DNA of 64,000 bases from CAKZLS01 sp963786305. GTDB lineage: Bacteria; Pseudomonadota; Alphaproteobacteria; Rhodospirillales; Defluviicoccaceae. The number at the start of each line of letters is the position of its first letter. Position 1 is the first letter of the stretch. The notes beneath the pieces are model-generated. The model worked only from the letters and a program-made list of their open reading frames with translations, did not search any database and had not been told where the DNA came from. The stretch is from assembly GCA_963786305.1 (NCBI GenBank), contig CAWAYL010000015.1:54136-118135 (forward strand), given 5' to 3'. The position numbers were made by a program, and so were the translations under genes. Shown here one piece after another: positions 1 to 10,733 of the stretch.

Positions 1-356
1 CCGACAGCGCCGTGCGGATCACGCACATTCCCTCGGGAATCGTCGTCCAATGTCAAAGCGACCGCTCGCAGCACCGGAACCGGGCCGCGGCCATGCAAAT
101 GCTGCGCGCGCGCCTGTACGAGCAGGAAATGCAGCGGCGCGAGGCCGAAACCCGTGCCGAGCACGAGGCGAAGAGCGACATCGGCTGGGGACACCAGATC
201 CGCTCTTACGTGCTGCACCCCTATCAGATGGTCAAGGATCTCCGAACCAACGTGGAAACGTCGAGCACGCAGGCCGTGCTCGATGGCGACCTGGATCCAT
301 TTCTGGCCGCCGCCCTGGCGGCGCGCGCGACCGGCCAAAGAGGCACGGACAGCTAA
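1..356 (+). CDS. prfB: Peptide chain release factor 2, C-terminal part
   Basis: This is the 3' end of a gene that begins before the window; the frame is open from base 3 and stops with TAA at 354-356. The product terminates translation at UGA and UAA codons. The visible part starts just after the catalytic region and reads SAVRITHIPSGIVVQ, then QSDRSQHRNRAAAM, then the RF2-type block IRSYVLHPYQMVKDLRT. That last block distinguishes RF2 from RF1. The GGQ motif lies upstream, outside the window. The gene converges on fliL and the two stop codons overlap by four bases. Confidence 0.93.
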   Translation, partial: DSAVRITHIPSGIVVQCQSDRSQHRNRAAAMQMLRARLYEQEMQRREAETRAEHEAKSDIGWGHQIRSYVLHPYQMVKDLRTNVETSSTQAVLDGDLDPFLAAALAARATGQRGTDS

Positions 357-862
357 TCGATGAGAAACGTCTTGAACAAGATATCGTAGGCTTCCGCCGG
401 AGCGATGCGCTGATTGATCATCACGAGCAGTTCGGTGCGCAACCTTTCCGCTCCGGCCTCGCCCGCCAGGTCCTCGCGGGTCTTGCCACGCAGGTAGGAT
501 TGGATTGCATCGGCAATCACCGCTTCGTTGTCCTGAAGCACCTCGACATGGCTTTCAGGAAGCTCGATGACGATCTCGAGTTTGGTGTGATTGGAACTTT
601 TCTCTCCGCCGGACAGATGGGTCAGTATTTCCGGAAACTCGTGGTATACCATCGCTCCGCCAATATCGATGACCACCACGCCCGGCTCGTCGTGTCCGCT
701 TAGAAGAACATAGGCGCCCGCGGCGCCAGCGATGGCAATCAGCGCCGCCGCGGCCAATGCGATGATCCGACGCTTTTTCAGCGGAGCGGAAGGCGTGCCG
801 TCAGGATGCGTCCCGCTCTCTTCCGGGGTCACATCTTTTGCGTTTGTGGGATCGCCGGGCAT
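353..862 (-). CDS. fliL: Flagellar basal body-associated protein FliL
   Basis: FliL is an inner-membrane protein around the flagellar stator and basal body that supports motor function. The protein has a charged cytoplasmic N-terminus with the run KKRR, one membrane segment (about residues 32-54, rich in Ala/Ile), and a periplasmic domain with the FliL-typical stretch LEIVIELPESHVEVLQDNEA and a C-terminus ending FKTFLID. I chose ATG at 862; a GTG six bases upstream (868) is in frame. It is single here, with no other flagellar genes nearby. It converges on prfB. Confidence 0.8.
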   Translation of the reverse strand: MPGDPTNAKDVTPEESGTHPDGTPSAPLKKRRIIALAAAALIAIAGAAGAYVLLSGHDEPGVVVIDIGGAMVYHEFPEILTHLSGGEKSSNHTKLEIVIELPESHVEVLQDNEAVIADAIQSYLRGKTREDLAGEAGAERLRTELLVMINQRIAPAEAYDILFKTFLID

Positions 863-894
863 CGCCACTGTCTATCGACGTCCAAACCCCGGTC

Positions 895-1356
895 TCACTC
901 GGCGAACGGCCCCAGATCACCGGGCCGGCGGAGCATCTTGTCGACATCGCTCATATGCATCGATTCTTCGGCGACCTTGGTCCGGGCATACTCTTCCAGC
1001 ATGACATCCAGACTCTCGACCAAATCCAGAAGGTCCTTGTAAAGCCCAAGAGCGGCGCGTTCGTGTTCCAGCGATTCCCTGAGGATATCCCCGGTGTCGT
1101 GTTTTTCGCTTTCCAGCAGCTTGCCGATACCCAGTGACGGATGCCCGCCAAGGGCCGTTACCATTTCTCCCGCCTCCTGGGCATGGAGCATGGACTCCTC
1201 GGCCTGGGAGCGCAGCCATTTCACGATGGGAATTCGGCCATACCCATAAACCATGAAGGAATAATGGGTGTAGCGGACAACCCCCGCCAATTCGGCCTCG
1301 AGTATCTTGTTGAGAATGTCGATTACCGCATTTCGATCGATCCCGTTGCTTGCCAT
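895..1356 (-). CDS. Bacterioferritin-like ferritin-family protein
   Basis: A 153-residue four-helix-bundle iron protein related to bacterioferritin, which oxidises and stores ferrous iron. ATG at 1356 is preceded by GAGGAAG, so I prefer it to the longer open frame. Helix A carries E20/E22; helix B carries EESMLH (residues 53-58), whose Met56 aligns with the haem-ligand methionine of Bfr; a later helix carries EESMH, a normal ExxH ferroxidase motif. The first motif is spaced ExxxH rather than ExxH, so the di-iron site may differ from classic Bfr. It lies downstream of the peroxiredoxin gene on the same strand, a plausible oxidative-stress/iron pairing. Confidence 0.75.
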   Translation of the reverse strand: MASNGIDRNAVIDILNKILEAELAGVVRYTHYSFMVYGYGRIPIVKWLRSQAEESMLHAQEAGEMVTALGGHPSLGIGKLLESEKHDTGDILRESLEHERAALGLYKDLLDLVESLDVMLEEYARTKVAEESMHMSDVDKMLRRPGDLGPFAE

Positions 1357-1539
1357 AACGACTTCCTCACCGTCTGTTGATACATGCCGATGGACGGCCG
1401 TGTGTCCTGCCTGCACGGCGTTTCGGCCGGACCTCTCTCCGTTCAATCCACTTCATGTGTCTTGGGTATCAGAACGAGGGGCCATACGCAACGCATGTGC
1501 ACGGTCCCCGAAAAATATGATCGCGGGCGGACGCGACGG

Positions 1540-2004
1540 TCAAATGCGCCGCAAAGCTTGCAAAACCGCGTCCGCGTGACCGGGAACCTTCACCTTTCGC
1601 CATGCCTCTCGGATCTTTCCGCTCTCATCGATCAGGAAGGTGGATCGTTCCACGCCCATGTACTTCTTGCCATACATGCTTTTTTCCTTCCACACGCCAA
1701 ACGCCTCGCACAATGTCTTGTCCTCGTCGGCGACCAACGGGAAATTGAGGTTCTGCTTGGCCTTGAACCTGTCATGACTGGCGACACCATCGGGAGACAC
1801 ACCGACGACCATTGCTCCGGTCGCGGTGAGATCGTCGAAAGCGTCGCGGAACGCTTGCGCCTGTTTGGTGCAGCCCGACGTGTTGTCCTTCGGATAGAAG
1901 TACAGCACGACCTTCCTGCCGGCCATTTCGGCGGATGACAGTGTTCCTCCGCTATCGGTCGGAAGACTGAATTCGGGAAGCGTGTCGCCGATATCCAGAC
2001 CCAT
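1540..2004 (-). CDS. bcp: Thioredoxin-dependent peroxiredoxin, PrxQ/Bcp type
   Basis: Reduces hydrogen peroxide and organic peroxides using a peroxidatic cysteine and thioredoxin. The start at 2004 is preceded by AAAGGAAAA. The active site reads NTSGCTKQA with Cys45 as peroxidatic residue. The resolving cysteine found five residues later in many Bcp proteins is Gln here; Cys99 in KTLCEAFGVW could serve instead, as in PrxQ proteins whose resolving cysteine sits in helix alpha-3. The length (154 residues) is normal. It follows glnE on the same strand and its start lies about 40 bases inside the glnE end region, so the two may be co-transcribed. Confidence 0.92.
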   Translation of the reverse strand: MGLDIGDTLPEFSLPTDSGGTLSSAEMAGRKVVLYFYPKDNTSGCTKQAQAFRDAFDDLTATGAMVVGVSPDGVASHDRFKAKQNLNFPLVADEDKTLCEAFGVWKEKSMYGKKYMGVERSTFLIDESGKIREAWRKVKVPGHADAVLQALRRI

Positions 2005-2045
2005 GAGTTTTCCTTTCGCGGTGCCGCCAGTACCAACCATGCCCT

Positions 2046-5000
2046 TCACGATCGATCCGGGTCGGAATCCCGCAAGGCGTCCGCCGGCTGTTGGACAAGC
2101 GATATGAAGTGTTGATGAATTCGACGTCTCGTCTCACCGATCTTGGTCGCCAGTTTCTCGAAATCAAGGCCAACGACGTCGTGCATCGCTTCCCGCAGGG
2201 CTTGGGGCGCGTCTTCCGAGCCGCCCGCCTCGATCGTGTCGCTGAGCGTCAAGCGGAGACGCTCCTGCACGCCCTGCCAAAGGCGCAGCGCATCCACCAG
2301 GTCGTCGGCCACGGATGGGTCGAGAAGGTCCGCCGAGCGAATGTTCTGTATCGCCGTCATGGTACGCGTGGACAGAATACGCGGATGATCATGAGCGTTG
2401 CGCAACTGCAGGTACTGGGCGATGAACTCGATATCGATCAAGCCGCCCCGCATCTGCTTGACATCCCAGATCGACTCCGTGTGTTTTTCCGCATCCAGAC
2501 GCTGGCGCATGTCCGCCACGTCGACAAGCAGAGCCCGGGGATCGCGCCGTTTGGTCAGGGCCCGGTGGATCGCGTCATCGATGTCCGCGACCAAATCCTT
2601 CGGGCCCGCGATCACCCGGGCGCGCGTCAGCGCCATCTGCTCCCAGGTCCATGCGTCCTCGCTCTGGTAGCGTTGGAAGGCCTCGAGACTGACGGCAATC
2701 GGCCCGGCCTTGCCCGATGGCCGCAGCCGCATGTCGACCTCGTAAAACCGCCCTTCGGCGGTCGGCGCCGTCAGGGCGTTGATCAGGCGTTGGCTGAGAC
2801 GGGCGAAATACTGGGTTGCGTGCAAAGGCCGCTCGCCGTCGGAGGTCGCGTCCTCGCTCGGCGTGCCGTAGATAAAGATCAGGTCAAGATCCGACGTCGC
2901 CGTCATTTCGCGGCCGCCAAGCTTTCCCATGCCGACGATTGCCATTTCACACCCCTGCGATACGGCCGTGCTGTCGGCGAATTCGGCTTCGACGCTGGGG
3001 TACAGCCCGCCAATCGCGGCATCGGCGATGTTGCTCCACGCCTCGGCGGCCTCCGCCGGGTCCAGGCGACCGCGAAGGCTCTGAACCCCCACCTGGAACA
3101 TTCGATCCTTGGACCAGCGGCGACTGATGTCGAGCACGTCTTCCAAGTTCTGCGATCCCGAAAGCAGGGATCCGAGTTCTTCGAGCAGATCGTCCGCGCG
3201 GCGGCGGCGGTTCGAAGAAATCGGCGCTCAAGACGCTCTCCAGCACCCAGGGCCGGCGGGTCAGATGCCGCGCCAGCCGGGGCGCGACGCCCATGATTTC
3301 GACGACAAGCTGAAGAAGTTCGGGATGGGCGTGGAACATGGAAAACAGTTGGATGCCGGCCGGAAGACCGTTGAGGAATTGGTCGAAAGCGAGGAAGACG
3401 GCGTCGGGGTCGGGCTTGTCCGACAGCGCTTTGAGCAGGATCGGGGTCAGCTCCGTCAGCAACTCCCGCGCCCGAGTGCTTCGCATGGCCCGGCAGCGGC
3501 CGTGATGCCAGCCACGGATGGCGTCATCGACGAGCTTTGGATTGGGAGAATCCCAATCGCTCCAGCGTCACCAGGGTATCCGGATCGACTTCTCCGCCGG
3601 TAAACACGAGGTTTCCGCCGATCCCGTCGTCGACGCTGAGTGCCGGCGCATCCTCGAACAATTCGGCGTAGTGGGTTTCGACCGTCCGGAGTTCGGCCTC
3701 CAACGCCGCGCCGAAAGCTCTCACTGTCCGGATAGCCCATGAAGATCGCGAACTCGCGAAGCTTTGTCGGGATCCGTCGGAAGCGAGTGCGTCTGCTCGT
3801 CGTTGAGCATCTGCAGGCGATGCTCGACACGCCGGAGATACCGATAAGCCTCCGCAGCTCGCCGCGATGCGTCGGGGGTGATTTTTCCCGCATCGGCGAG
3901 AGCGCAGAGCGCGGCGATCGTGACATTGGCCCGTAACTCCGGCAGGCGCCCCCCCCAGATCAGTTGCTGGGTCTGGACGAAGAACTCGATCTCGCGGATG
4001 CCGCCTCGGCCAAGCTTGATGTTATGACCGGCGATGGCAATCTTCGCGCCGCCCCGGTGCGCGTTGATCTGGCGCTTGATCGAGTGGATGTCCTGAATGG
4101 CGGCGAAGTCGAGGTTTTTCCGCCAGACGAATGGCCTCATTTCCTCGAGAAACGCGTGTCCCGCACTCGCGGTCGCCGGCGACCGCGCGCGCCTTGATGA
4201 AAGCGGCCCGTTCCCAGTTCTGTCCCAAGGTTTCGTAGTAGGTCTCGGCGGCCAGTACCGATAGGGCTGGCGGTGTGGATCCCGGATCGGGGCGCAGCCG
4301 CAAGTCGGTGCGGAAAACATATCCATCGGCCGTCCGTTCCGCCATGATCCGAACGAGATTGCGCGTCAGCCGCACGAACTGCTTTTGCAGCGAATCCGGG
4401 GCAGTCGGTCTCGATCCGGTCGGTATCGTACAAAACGATCAGATCGATATCGCTGGAATAGTTCAGTTCCCTCGCTCCCAGCTTGCCCATGCCGATGACG
4501 ATCAGGCCGGAGTTCCGCAACGGATCGCGCTGATCTGGAAGCGTAAGGACGCCGCGTTCCGCCGGCTTGCGCCAGCAAATAGCTCAACGCGCAATCGAGA
4601 GACGCCTCGGCGAAAGTCCGACAAGGCTGCCCGTTACCGTTTCCAACGACCACACACCCGCGATATCGGCCAAGGCAACGGCGAGCGCGAGACGGCGCTT
4701 GGCGATACGCAGCGGTCGGGTGGGGTCCTCGCCGGCGACCGCCTTTCGCAGGGTATCGGCGACGATATCCATCACCCGGCGGCAATTCGCATCCGGTCCT
4801 TCGGCCAAAAGAGCAACGGTGAACGCCGGTTCCCGTTCCGCGCATAGGGTGAGAAAGGAACTGCTGCCAAAGACGAATTTCAAGAGTTGACGCGCGGCAT
4901 CGTCTGCAAGCAGGTTGGCGGCGGCGGCTTGAAGTTCGGCATCGTCCGTGCGGGCGACCGCATCTTGCCATCGCTCCAATCCTGCACACGCGCGATCGGC

Positions 5001-5054
5001 ATTCGCGGCGTCCGGAAACTTGCGATCACTGAAGACAAAGCCAGATTTAGACAT
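2046..5054 (-). CDS. glnE: Glutamine synthetase adenylyltransferase/adenylyl-removing enzyme GlnE (frame broken)
   Basis: Bifunctional enzyme that adenylylates and deadenylylates glutamine synthetase in response to PII protein. Two nucleotidyltransferase halves are visible: the N-terminal one with GMGKLGARELNYSSDIDL and the C-terminal one with VGMGKLGGREMTATSDLDL. The GRGGIREIEFFVQTQQLIWGG block is also intact. Start ATG at 5054 follows AAAAGGACG. The reading frame changes at about 4622, 4613, 4560, 4395, 4160, 3769, 3706, 3545 and 3198. Each break is repaired by deleting one extra base, which gives about 999 residues, the expected size. I read these as consensus errors; a decayed pseudogene would not show only insertions. 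Confidence 0.88.
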
Positions 5055-5151
5055 GTTACACGGCGTCCTTTTGAGCCACGCTCTTCGTTTAGCGTACAGT
5101 GAGGGCGTAGGCAATTTTAGCTCGAGGCAACGTCCCCGACGTTGAGATGCT

Positions 5152-8100
5152 TTGGTAATAAAGCGCATATTCTTAGGCGTCGTCTGGGCCGTCGGAGGGA
5201 TCGCCGCGGTCGTTCTTCTAGCCGCTGGCGTCATGGCTTGGCGGTTGACGGCGGGTCCGGTGTCGCTCGGCTCTTTGATCCCGGTCCTGCAACCGGTGCT
5301 GAACACCATGACGCGGATCGATGCGCGTGACCGCCGGGAACGTGGTTCTGGCTTGGGATCGAGCCGACGCGATCCTGCATGTGCGGCTCGTCGACGCCCG
5401 GGCCAACAGCAGCCACGACGAAATGGTGCTGAGCGTTCCGGAGATCTCCATCGCGCTCGACGCGGATGCGCTTCTGCACGGCGAGGTCTCGCCAACGGAA
5501 ATTCATGTTCTCCGTCCTGATTTGAAGGTTGTCCGCCCCGCCGAAAACCGCTCTGAAAGGGAGCTGTCCGAGAGCGGCAACAGCGCCGGCTCCGCGATTT
5601 CAGACCTGATGTCCCTGCTCGCGGACATGTCCGATGCAACGAGCCCAGGGCGAGGATTGCGGCAAATACGCATCGCCCAGGGCTCGCTCGACGTGGAGGA
5701 TCGCAGGACGGGTATCTCGTGGCGAGGCACGTTGGAGAACACCCGGGTATGGCGGGACGCGCCCGGTCTCCATGCCGCGAGCTTCCTCGCCGCTGCCTCC
5801 GACGGCCGACAGAGCGATCTGGCGATTGCGGCGCAATATGATGCAAAGAAAAAAAAGCTGAGCGCGGGTCTCAATTTCAGTCAGATCCGTCCGGCGATGT
5901 TTGCCGCTTTCGGGTCCTCCTTGCGCAATCTTGCCGCCGTCGACCTCCCGGTTCGCGGATCCGTCGGTTTGGCGGTGGGTGGGGACGGAGCGGTCGAAAA
6001 AATCGATTTCGATTTTCTGGGCGGCGCCGGACATTTGGCGCTGCCCGTGCCCCTCGCGCAGGAGCTTGGCATGTTGGCGGCGGCGCAGCGCTTGGCCGTG
6101 CGCGGAGGTCAGCTCAGCGGAACGTACACGAACGACGGCGCTGTCATGGACATCGATCGCTTGAGCATCGACGCCGAACCGGGGCAGACCGTGCACCTGC
6201 CCGCCCCTCTTGACCATGACATGCCGTTGTCGGCGATCCGCGCGGAAGGATACTATCGCGGTGACGACAAGACCGCGAAAGTGGAATCCCTGGAGGTCGA
6301 CCTGGATGGTCCATCGATCGCCCTGAGCGCGACGGCGGAGGGGATCGGAACAGCCGGCGGATCGAAGGCAAAAGTTGAAATCGTCGCCAAAGATATCGAG
6401 ACGAATGATTTTCCCCGCTACTGGCCGTCCGCGCTGGGGACAAGCGCCTATGAGTGGTGCACGGAGCATCTGTCGGAAGGCGGAATTTCCGAAGCCCGGA
6501 TTGAGGTCTCGGCGACCGCGGGCGCCGATGGCGTCGAGATTGCCTCGCTTGCCGGAACAATGAATATGTCGGGGATCACGGTCGACTATTTGCCTCCCAT
6601 GCCGAAGGCGCAAAATGTAGTCCGGCGTCGGCGAGTTCGATCTCAACAGCCTCACCGTGAAAATCTCCGGCGCCGAAGCCGGCGGCGTGTCGGTCCGGGG
6701 CGGCACCGCGAAGCTGTACGGTTTTGACACACCGCGGGAAATGGCGGATATCGATTTGTCGATCGCGGGCACCCTCCCCAAGATCTTGGCGTTGATCGAC
6801 CACCCGCCGCTTGGCTATGCCAAGGCCATGGATGTCGATCCGGCACAAACCCGGGGGTCCGCCTCGGGACGGGTGCGGTTGCAATTTCCGCTGATGGTCG
6901 ACCTGCCGCTCGACCTCCTTCACGTTTCGGCCACGGCCAAACTGGAGAAACTTTTCGTGGCCAAGATCGCCCTCGGGGCGAACGTGACCGACGGAACCCT
7001 GACACTCGATCTCGACGAGAAGGGCATGGACGTTGACGGCCGGGTCGTCGTCGAGACTACACCGGCGAAAATCGTCTGGCGCGAGAATTTCGAAACCGGC
7101 GCGCCATTCGATACGCGTCTGGTCGTGGATATCGATCAAGCGAGGATCAGTGTCCTCAAACAATTGAAACTTCAGGCCGCTCCGGTGATCGAAGAGCATA
7201 TCAAGGGCCCGCTCGGCGTACGTGTCGAATATGTTGCCTATCCCAGCGGTAAGGACACCGTCGAGATCAAGGCAGACGCCACGCGGGCAGACATTGTTCT
7301 TCCCTATTTCGATTGGCGAAAACCGGAGGGCCAGGCAGCGACTGGGGAGTTCACGGCGACATTGCGGAATGAGCGGCTGATCGAGGTTTCCAACTTCGTG
7401 CTGAGAAGCGAAGGATTGAATATTGAAGGGGGCGCCCGGTATACGGCCGATGGCGAATTGGAGAGCATCAGGTTAAGCCGCATCGTTGTGGGCAAGACCG
7501 ACCTGGAGGCCACGGTAACCGCGCTTTCCAGCGGCGGCTGGGCCATTAACGCTGACGGAAAGAGCTTAAATCTCCAGCCATTGATGGACGAACTCGACCG
7601 ACCGGGTACGGATGCGCAGCCAGTCAACCTGGCGCAATCACCCATTTCGCTTACGGCGAACATCGGCACGGTGTTGATCGATCCCGAGCATCCCCTCCAA
7701 AAAGTCTCTGGAAAGATGGTGCGCGAAGACAATTTGTGGTCCCTCGTAAAAATGGACGCTCAAGTCGGCAACGGCTTGCCGCTTTCGCTGGAGATAACGC
7801 GGGAAAAAGATCGGTCGCGGTCTCTGAAGGTTAGATCATCGAGCGCTGGCGATACGCTTCGAAGTCTCGGGATTTCGAAGCATGTGATCGGCGGGAAACT
7901 CAAGATCGATGGCACTTTTAATGACGTGGTGGCCGGGAACCCACTGAATGGCAAGGTCAAGGTATCCGACTACAGGATCACCAACGCCCCGGGTATGGCC
8001 AAGATATTGAGCATCATGGCACTGACCGGCATCCTCGACCAACTCAGAGGCAAGGGGCTCGGTTTCTCTATTTTCGATGCACCGTTCACTTTCCACAACG

Positions 8101-8471
8101 GGGTTCTCGACATCAAGAATGCACGGGCGTCGGGCACGGAATTGGGGTTTACCGCCGGAGGCCGGGTGGCCAACGAAACCATTGACATCAAGGGCACGAT
8201 TGTCCCGTTCTACGCATTCAACAGCGCGCTCGGAAAAATTCCGATCGTCGGGCCGATTTTCAGTGGCGGCGAGAAGGGTGGAGGCCTGCTGGCGGCCAGA
8301 TACTCCGTCGTCGGTCCAATGGACGACCCCGATGTTACGGTCAATCCGCTATCGATGCTGACGCCGAGTTTCCTGCGCAACCTGTTCAATGTTTTCGATG
8401 CTGACAGCGGTAGCGGCAACAGCGCCAAGGGCAATCCCCCCCCTTTGGAACCGCAGCCAGAGCATCCATGA
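5152..8471 (+). CDS. YhdP/AsmA-like envelope protein with AsmA C-terminal domain (two frame breaks)
   Basis: A large protein (about 1105 residues after repair) with one N-terminal membrane anchor (RIFLGVVWAVGGIAAVVLLAAGV) and a long beta-rich periplasmic part. The C-terminal section, for example GTFNDVVAGNPLNGKVKVSDYRI (split: GNPLNGKVKVSDYRI) and IVGPIFSGGEKGGGLLAA, is typical of AsmA_2/DUF3971 proteins. Relatives such as YhdP and TamB are thought to form lipid-transfer bridges between the membranes. Two extra bases, at about 5320 and 6621, split the frame. The start is uncertain: TTG at 5152 opens the frame, and no ATG with a good ribosome site is visible. It is divergent from glnE. Confidence 0.75.
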
Positions 8472-8477
8472 ACGCTC

Positions 8478-8528
8478 CGGGGCGAATAACGGAGAAAATT
8501 CGCTCGGCCTATAGGCCTATACGCCCCG
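8478..8528. terminator. Inverted repeats between convergent genes, possible bidirectional terminator
   Basis: Between the AsmA-like gene and tyrS, CGGGGCG (8478-8484) pairs with CGCCCCG (8522-8528), and the perfect palindrome GGCCTATAGGCC lies at 8506-8517. There is no clear U-tract, so a terminator role is only inferred from its position between convergent genes. Confidence 0.3.
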
Positions 8529-9770
8529 CACCAGGGCGTGGCGCTTCTTGCCGGCGGAGAGCTTTATGGCGCCATCGGGGTCGACGTCGGCCAGGGAAAC
8601 AGACCGGGTTTCACTGGTGATCGCCGCGTTGTTGAGGCGCGCGCCGCCGCCTTTGATCAGGCGGCGCGCCTCGCTGTTGCTGGCCGCGAGACCGACGCGG
8701 CAAAACAGCTCGTACGCGGGAACCCCCGCTTCCAGCTCGCCACGGGGTACCTCGATGCTGGGGAGATCTCCGCCGGCGGTTCCTCCGACAAACGTTTTCC
8801 GCGCCGTTTCGGCCGCCGACCGGGCCGCTTCGGCGCCATGGCAAAGCGTCGTCACTTCGTTCGCCAGGATGATCTTGGCATCGTTGATCTCGGCCCCCTC
8901 GAGGCGTTCGAGCCTGGCGATCTCGTCGAGAGCAAGATCGGTGAACAGTCTGAGAAAACGGCCCACGTCGGCGTCCTCGGCGTTCCGCCAGTATTGCCAG
9001 TAATCGTAAGGCGAAAGCATGTCGGCGCTCAGCCATACGGCGCCGGCCGCGGTTTTCCCCATCTTGGCGCCCGATGCCGCGGTGAGCAGCGGCGTGGTCA
9101 GTCCGAATACGGATTTGCCGTCCACGCGGCGGGTAAGCTCGACGCCATTGACGATATTGCCCCACTGGTCCGACCCGCCCATCTGCAGCTCGCAGCCGAC
9201 GCGACGGGCAAGCTCGAGAAAGTCGTAGGCCTGCAAGATCATGTAATTGAACTCGAGGAACGTCAGGGGCTGCTCGCGGTCGAGCCGCATCTTCACCGAA
9301 TCGAAGGTCAGCATGCGGTTGACCGAGAAATGCCGCCCGAAATCCCTGAGGAACGGGATGTAGTCGAGATCGTCGAGCCAGTCGGCATTGTTGACCATGA
9401 TGGCGTCCGTCGGCCCGTCGCCGAACGTCAGAAACTTGGAAAACACCTGCCGGATTCCGGCCATGTTGTCGGCGATATCCTGGTCGCTCAGCAGCTTGCG
9501 GAACTCGTCGCGTCCGGACGGATCGCCCACTTTGGTGGTGCCGCCACCCATCAGGACGATCGGCTTGTGACCGGTTTGCTGGAAATGCCTGAGCAGCATG
9601 ATGGAAACGAGGCTGCCGGCGTGCAGGCTGGGCGCGGTGCAGTCGAAACCGATGTAGGCTGGAATAATGCGGCGAGAGGCAAGCGCGTCCAGCTCCTCGA
9701 GGTCGGTGCATTGATGGAGGAACCCGCGTTCGACGACGACGCGTATAAATTCCGAACGATCGGTGGCCAT
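8517..9770 (-). CDS. tyrS: Tyrosyl-tRNA synthetase
   Basis: Charges tRNA-Tyr with tyrosine. The 417-residue protein is intact. It has the class I HIGH-type motif as HAGS (residues 50-53), the TyrRS pattern MGGSDQWGNI, the KMSKS-type loop as KMGKT, and a C-terminal S4 RNA-binding domain (EARRLIKGGGARLNN). ATG at 9770 begins MATDRSEF. It is a single gene, convergent with the AsmA-like gene and followed upstream by an unrelated hydrolase on the same strand. Confidence 0.95.
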   Translation of the reverse strand: MATDRSEFIRVVVERGFLHQCTDLEELDALASRRIIPAYIGFDCTAPSLHAGSLVSIMLLRHFQQTGHKPIVLMGGGTTKVGDPSGRDEFRKLLSDQDIADNMAGIRQVFSKFLTFGDGPTDAIMVNNADWLDDLDYIPFLRDFGRHFSVNRMLTFDSVKMRLDREQPLTFLEFNYMILQAYDFLELARRVGCELQMGGSDQWGNIVNGVELTRRVDGKSVFGLTTPLLTAASGAKMGKTAAGAVWLSADMLSPYDYWQYWRNAEDADVGRFLRLFTDLALDEIARLERLEGAEINDAKIILANEVTTLCHGAEAARSAAETARKTFVGGTAGGDLPSIEVPRGELEAGVPAYELFCRVGLAASNSEARRLIKGGGARLNNAAITSETRSVSLADVDPDGAIKLSAGKKRHALVRGV

Positions 9771-9859
9771 GAGCGCTTAGCCTTTGCTGGGGACACGGAG
9801 ACGTGCGTGGGTGAGCGGAACGGCGGGTATTTATATAATACCTGCGAGCACTGAAAGGG

Positions 9860-10507
9860 TCACGTCTCGGGGGCGAGGCGCTTGTCCAGGTACTCGTTGA
9901 TCGCCTCGACCAACTGCGGCATCTGATTGGTGAACAGGTGATCCGCGTCCGGAACTTCCCGGTACTCCACATGAACACTTTTCTGATTGGTCAACTTCTG
10001 CGCCAATTTCGCCGCGGCGCTGGCTTGCGCCACATCGTCGCGCGTTCCATGGATCAGCACACCCGATGCCGGGCACGGCGCGAGAAACGAGAAATCGAGA
10101 TTGCCGGCCGGCGGGGCCACGGCGAGAAAGCCGCCGATCTCCGGTCGGCGCATCATCAATTGCATGCCGATCCACGCGCCGAACGAGTATCCGCCGATCC
10201 AGCACGCGGACGCGTTCGGATTGATCGTCTGCATCCAGTCCAGCGCCGAGGCGGCATCGTTCAACTCGCCGAGGCCGTTGTCGAAACGCCCTTGTGAGCG
10301 TCCGACCCCGCGAAAGTTGAACCGCAGCACCGAGAAGCCGCGCTGCTGGAACGCGTGAAACAGCGAAAACACCACCCTGTTGTTCATCGTGCCGCCATGA
10401 AGAGGGTGGGGATGCAGGGCTAGCGCGATTGGGGCGTTCGCCTGCTTCGAATGATGATAGCGGCCTTCCAGCCGCCCCTCCGTGCCGTTAAATATTACCT
10501 CCGGCAT
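9860..10507 (-). CDS. Alpha/beta hydrolase, dienelactone-hydrolase-like
   Basis: A 215-residue soluble alpha/beta hydrolase of the family often found as a single gene in alphaproteobacteria. The oxyanion/early motif is HPHPLHGGTMNN, the nucleophile elbow is GGYSFGAWI (Ser), an acidic residue lies in HGTRDD, and the catalytic His is in DADHLF. I chose ATG at 10507 (MPEVIFNG) rather than the longer frame start because homologues begin there. The substrate is unknown. It is divergent from the isc operon and shares its upstream region. Confidence 0.8.
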   Translation of the reverse strand: MPEVIFNGTEGRLEGRYHHSKQANAPIALALHPHPLHGGTMNNRVVFSLFHAFQQRGFSVLRFNFRGVGRSQGRFDNGLGELNDAASALDWMQTINPNASACWIGGYSFGAWIGMQLMMRRPEIGGFLAVAPPAGNLDFSFLAPCPASGVLIHGTRDDVAQASAAAKLAQKLTNQKSVHVEYREVPDADHLFTNQMPQLVEAINEYLDKRLAPET

Positions 10508-10614
10508 TGCCCCTCGCGCCCTCACGTTCCCTGGCTCAGCCGATTTCACCGATTACCCGACAAAAACTATCGGACATCAAAGGTCAAATCCATCAAAATA
10601 GTGGCCGGCTATTC

Positions 10615-10648
10615 TTGATCAAATTACTCGGATATCTTATATTCCGAG
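10615..10648 (+). promoter_or_regulatory. Predicted promoter of the cysE-isc operon with a palindrome over the -10 box
   Basis: A sigma-70-like promoter is visible: TTGATC at 10615-10620, a 17-base spacer and TATATT at 10638-10643, about 90 bases before cysE. The inverted repeat CTCGGA (10627-10632) / TCCGAG (10643-10648) brackets the -10 element, the position expected of a repressor operator. IscR is encoded in the operon and is a candidate, but the half-site does not match a motif I can name with certainty. Confidence 0.5.
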
Positions 10649-10733
10649 AGATGACGTGCCACGTCCCGCGTTCGGTGCGTGAACGTATAGAGGTAATGGT
10701 TTACAGACCGCTAATCAAGCGAGTGGGTTGGCT

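Noticed and set aside
8538..9854. A 438-codon plus-strand frame over tyrS
   Set aside because: Antisense shadow of tyrS; no recognisable protein features.
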